Below are positions 61,197 through 64,000 of a stretch of 64,000 nucleotides of DNA, piece by piece. The notes below the pieces were generated by a model that was not told where the DNA came from, did no database searches, and saw only the letters and a list, made by a program, of their open reading frames with translations. Made by a program: the position numbers and the translations under genes. Each line of letters begins with the position of its first letter. The first letter of the stretch is position 1. Source of the DNA: Arcobacter sp. (GTDB lineage: Bacteria; Campylobacterota; Campylobacteria; Campylobacterales; Arcobacteraceae); contig NYWO01000108.1 in NCBI GenBank assembly GCA_002685075.1, forward strand, positions 1 to 64,000, read 5' to 3'.

Positions 61197-63578
61197 ATGA
61201 ATAGCACTATTGATTATGAAAAATTAAAACTTTTTTATATCGGAAAAGAAAAGATTGATGAACAAACAACTATTCCTTTAGTTTACAAGAACAAAGACTT
61301 AAGAACACATGCTGCAATTATTGGAATGACAGGAAGTGGTAAAACAGGTCTTGGAATTTCATTATTAGAAGAAGCTGCTATTGATAATATACCTTCAATT
61401 ATTATTGATCCCAAAGGAGATATGGGAAATTTACTTTTAACTTTCCCTAACTTACAAGCAAATGACTTTAAACCTTGGATAGAAGAACAAGATTCTATAA
61501 ACAATGGTTTATCACTTGAGGAGCAAGCAGAAAAAACTGCTAAGCTTTGGGAAAAAGGAATTACAAGTGATTTTCAGAGTAAAGAAAGAATTGCAAAACT
61601 AAAAGATTCTGCTGATTTTACTATTTATACACCTGGAAGTACAGCTGGTGTTTCTGTTTCTATTCTATCTTCATTTAAAGCTCCCAGTGTTGAAGTTTTA
61701 GAAGACCATGATTTACTAACTTCTTTGATTACTTCAACAGTTTCATCTTTATTATCACTTGTAGATATAAATAGTAATTCTTCATCTAAAGAGAGTATTT
61801 TATTATCTTCAATTTTTATGAATGCATATTCTCAAAATAAGGATTTAAGCCTTAAAGAATTAATTTCTTTAATTGTTACACCCCCATTTCCAAAAGTTGG
61901 TATTTTTGATTTAGAAACATTTTTTGCACAAGATGATAGATTAAAATTAGCACTAAAACTAAATACTATTATTGCAAACCCATCTTTTAAAAATTGGATT
62001 GAAGGTGAAGCTTTAGATATCTCAAATTTACTATATGATGAAAATGGAAAAGCAAAAGTTTCTATTTTTTCAATTGCACATTTAAATGATTCTCAAAGAA
62101 TGTTCTTTGTATCACTTTTATTAAATCAAATGGTTTCGTGGATGAGAAGACAGGAAGGGACATCTTCTCTTAAAGCCCTTCTTTACATGGATGAAATATT
62201 TGGATATTTTCCACCATCTAAAAATCCACCATCTAAACAACCTATGCTTACACTTTTAAAGCAAGCTAGATCTTTTGGAGTGGGAGTTATACTTTCAACT
62301 CAAAATCCTGTTGATATAGATTATAAAGGATTATCAAATATTGGAACTTGGTTTATAGGAAGACTTCAAACAAAACAAGATATAGATAAGGTAATTGATG
62401 GTTTAAATGGAGCAAGTGATGGAGCCATTGATAAAAAAGAGTTAGAAAAAACTATATCAAATCTTGAAAAAAGAACATTTATAATGAAAAATATAAATGA
62501 GAAAAATATAAAAATATTTAAAACTAGATGGGTTTTATCTTATTTAAAAGGTCCAATTTCAAAAGATGACATAAAAAAGCTAATGGAAAATAAAATTAAA
62601 AAACTAAAAACAGCTAATAAAAAAGAGAAAATAGCTGCAATAGAAACTAAACATACAAAAACTAATACAGCATCAAAAGATTTTACAAAGCCAATTTTAC
62701 CAAAAACTATAGAAGAAAAATATTTATTTAATTCACAAAGTGATGAATATTCACTTCAACCTTATTTACTATGTTCATGCAGTATTAACTTTGTAAATAC
62801 AAGTAAAAGTATAGATAAAAAGGAAGAATTAAGTTATAAAATATATTTAGAAGAAAAAACAAATGAAATATCTTTTGATGAAATAGAAGATACTAAAGGT
62901 TTTGTTTTTGATACAAAAAGTAGAATTAATTGTACATATTATGAAGTTCCTAGCTTTTTACAAAATGAAAGAGAAATTAAAAAAGTACAAAAAGATTTTT
63001 CTAACTATATTTATAGAAATAATAAACTAATTTTATACAAAAACTCAAAATTAAAACTAATATCAAAACAAAATGAACTAATAAAAGATTTTAAATTAAG
63101 AGTTCAAGATAGATTAAATGAAAAGATAGATCAAGAGATAGAAAAACTACAAACAAAATTTGAAAAAACAGAAAACTCCTTAGAAAAAAAACTTGATAAA
63201 CTATTAGTAAAACTTGAAAAAGAGAAAAATCAAGCAAGTGCAAAAACAACTAATACTCTTATATCAATTGGAACTTCTATAATTGGTGCTTTTTTTGGAA
63301 AATCTGTATTAAATAAAACAAATATTGGGAAAATAGCCAGTAGTGCAAGAGGAGCTTCAATTATTTTAAAAGAGAGAGCGGATATTAAATTTGTAGAAGA
63401 AGATATTAAAGATTTATCAAATGAAATGGAAGAGTTAAAAGAAAAACTTGAAATACAAATAGAAGAAATAAATGAAGAGTATTCAATTAATAATTTTGAA
63501 ATTGAAGAATTTAGTTTAAATCTAAGACGAAAAGATATATATAATACAAAAATAGAGATTTTATGGGAAGAAATATAA
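61197..63578 (+). CDS. HerA-like P-loop ATPase with C-terminal coiled coil
   Basis: THAAIIGMTGSGKTGLGISLLEEA, SIIIDPKGDMGNLLL, ALLYMDEIFGYFPPSKNPPSKQPMLTLLKQARSFGVGVILSTQNPVDIDYKGLSNIGTWFIGRL; coiled-coil C terminus. Confidence 0.88.
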   Translation: MNSTIDYEKLKLFYIGKEKIDEQTTIPLVYKNKDLRTHAAIIGMTGSGKTGLGISLLEEAAIDNIPSIIIDPKGDMGNLLLTFPNLQANDFKPWIEEQDSINNGLSLEEQAEKTAKLWEKGITSDFQSKERIAKLKDSADFTIYTPGSTAGVSVSILSSFKAPSVEVLEDHDLLTSLITSTVSSLLSLVDINSNSSSKESILLSSIFMNAYSQNKDLSLKELISLIVTPPFPKVGIFDLETFFAQDDRLKLALKLNTIIANPSFKNWIEGEALDISNLLYDENGKAKVSIFSIAHLNDSQRMFFVSLLLNQMVSWMRRQEGTSSLKALLYMDEIFGYFPPSKNPPSKQPMLTLLKQARSFGVGVILSTQNPVDIDYKGLSNIGTWFIGRLQTKQDIDKVIDGLNGASDGAIDKKELEKTISNLEKRTFIMKNINEKNIKIFKTRWVLSYLKGPISKDDIKKLMENKIKKLKTANKKEKIAAIETKHTKTNTASKDFTKPILPKTIEEKYLFNSQSDEYSLQPYLLCSCSINFVNTSKSIDKKEELSYKIYLEEKTNEISFDEIEDTKGFVFDTKSRINCTYYEVPSFLQNEREIKKVQKDFSNYIYRNNKLILYKNSKLKLISKQNELIKDFKLRVQDRLNEKIDQEIEKLQTKFEKTENSLEKKLDKLLVKLEKEKNQASAKTTNTLISIGTSIIGAFFGKSVLNKTNIGKIASSARGASIILKERADIKFVEEDIKDLSNEMEELKEKLEIQIEEINEEYSINNFEIEEFSLNLRRKDIYNTKIEILWEEI

Positions 63579-64000
63579 TGGCAAAAAACTTAAGCGAATT
63601 TTTAAAAAATATACAAAGTCTAACAATAAGTTCACTAGATGAAAAAGGTAACCCTTTCTCATCTTATGCTCCTTTTGTTAAATATAATAATAAATATTAC
63701 ACATACCTTTCACTAATGGCAAAACACTCTACAAACTTAAGAGAAAATAGTACATCATCTATTTTTTTCTGTGAAGATGAAAAAAATTGTTCTAATATCT
63801 TCGCTAAAAAAAGAGTATCAATTCAATGTGAAACATTAATGTTAGAACAAGATACAGAAAAAGAAGAAAAAATTTTAAATGAATTTAAAGCAAAATTTGG
63901 TGATGATATGGTAAATATGTTGAAAAATATGGGTGATTTCTATCTCTTTGAATTTTCACCATTTTACGGTGAAGCAGTTTTTGGATTTGGAAAAGCTTAT
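63578..64000 (+). CDS. HugZ-family heme utilization/PNPOx-fold protein, 3' truncated by window edge
   Basis: Own translation from ATG 63578: MAKNLSEFLKNIQSLTISSLDEKGNPFSSYAPFVKYNNKYYTYLSLMAKHSTNLRENSTSSIFFCEDEKNCSNIFAKKRVSIQCE...GDFYLFEFSPFYGEAVFGFGKAY; TAATG overlap with the upstream gene. Confidence 0.8.
   Translation, partial: MAKNLSEFLKNIQSLTISSLDEKGNPFSSYAPFVKYNNKYYTYLSLMAKHSTNLRENSTSSIFFCEDEKNCSNIFAKKRVSIQCETLMLEQDTEKEEKILNEFKAKFGDDMVNMLKNMGDFYLFEFSPFYGEAVFGFGKAY

Overview
The window is AT-rich, gene-dense chromosomal DNA. Gene content and order suggest a free-living Campylobacterota member, probably Arcobacteraceae-like; this is inference, as no search was run. It is mostly core genome: icd/mdh, dnaJ-like cbpA + hspR, ftsA/ftsZ, recD2, fliK/flhX/fliP, mreD-like/mrdA, an engB-lptA-lptC-kdsC-hisB-rlpA-mltD-tatD run, hslUV/rplI, a ubiX-coaD-tmk-hisS-speA-cysE run, and uvrA. 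I saw no rRNA, tRNA, CRISPR array, prophage or IS element. Main points for follow-up: (1) an intact 817-aa aconitase-fold ORF that has lost two of three Fe-S cysteines and many catalytic residues, so it looks like a retained pseudoenzyme; (2) a tightly packed cluster that could encode a closed glucosylglycerate synthesis/recycling cycle; (3) tatD apparently starting at ATA, explained by one G>A change in an ancestral ATGA overlap, plus a second candidate non-canonical (ATT) start; (4) a serine-recombinase-like protein without the catalytic Ser; (5) an RND pump split into two 6-TM halves; (6) a decayed sensor kinase pseudogene; (7) a near-perfect HAIR operator upstream of cbpA-hspR; (8) a promoter-hairpin element between convergent genes that may be a small RNA.
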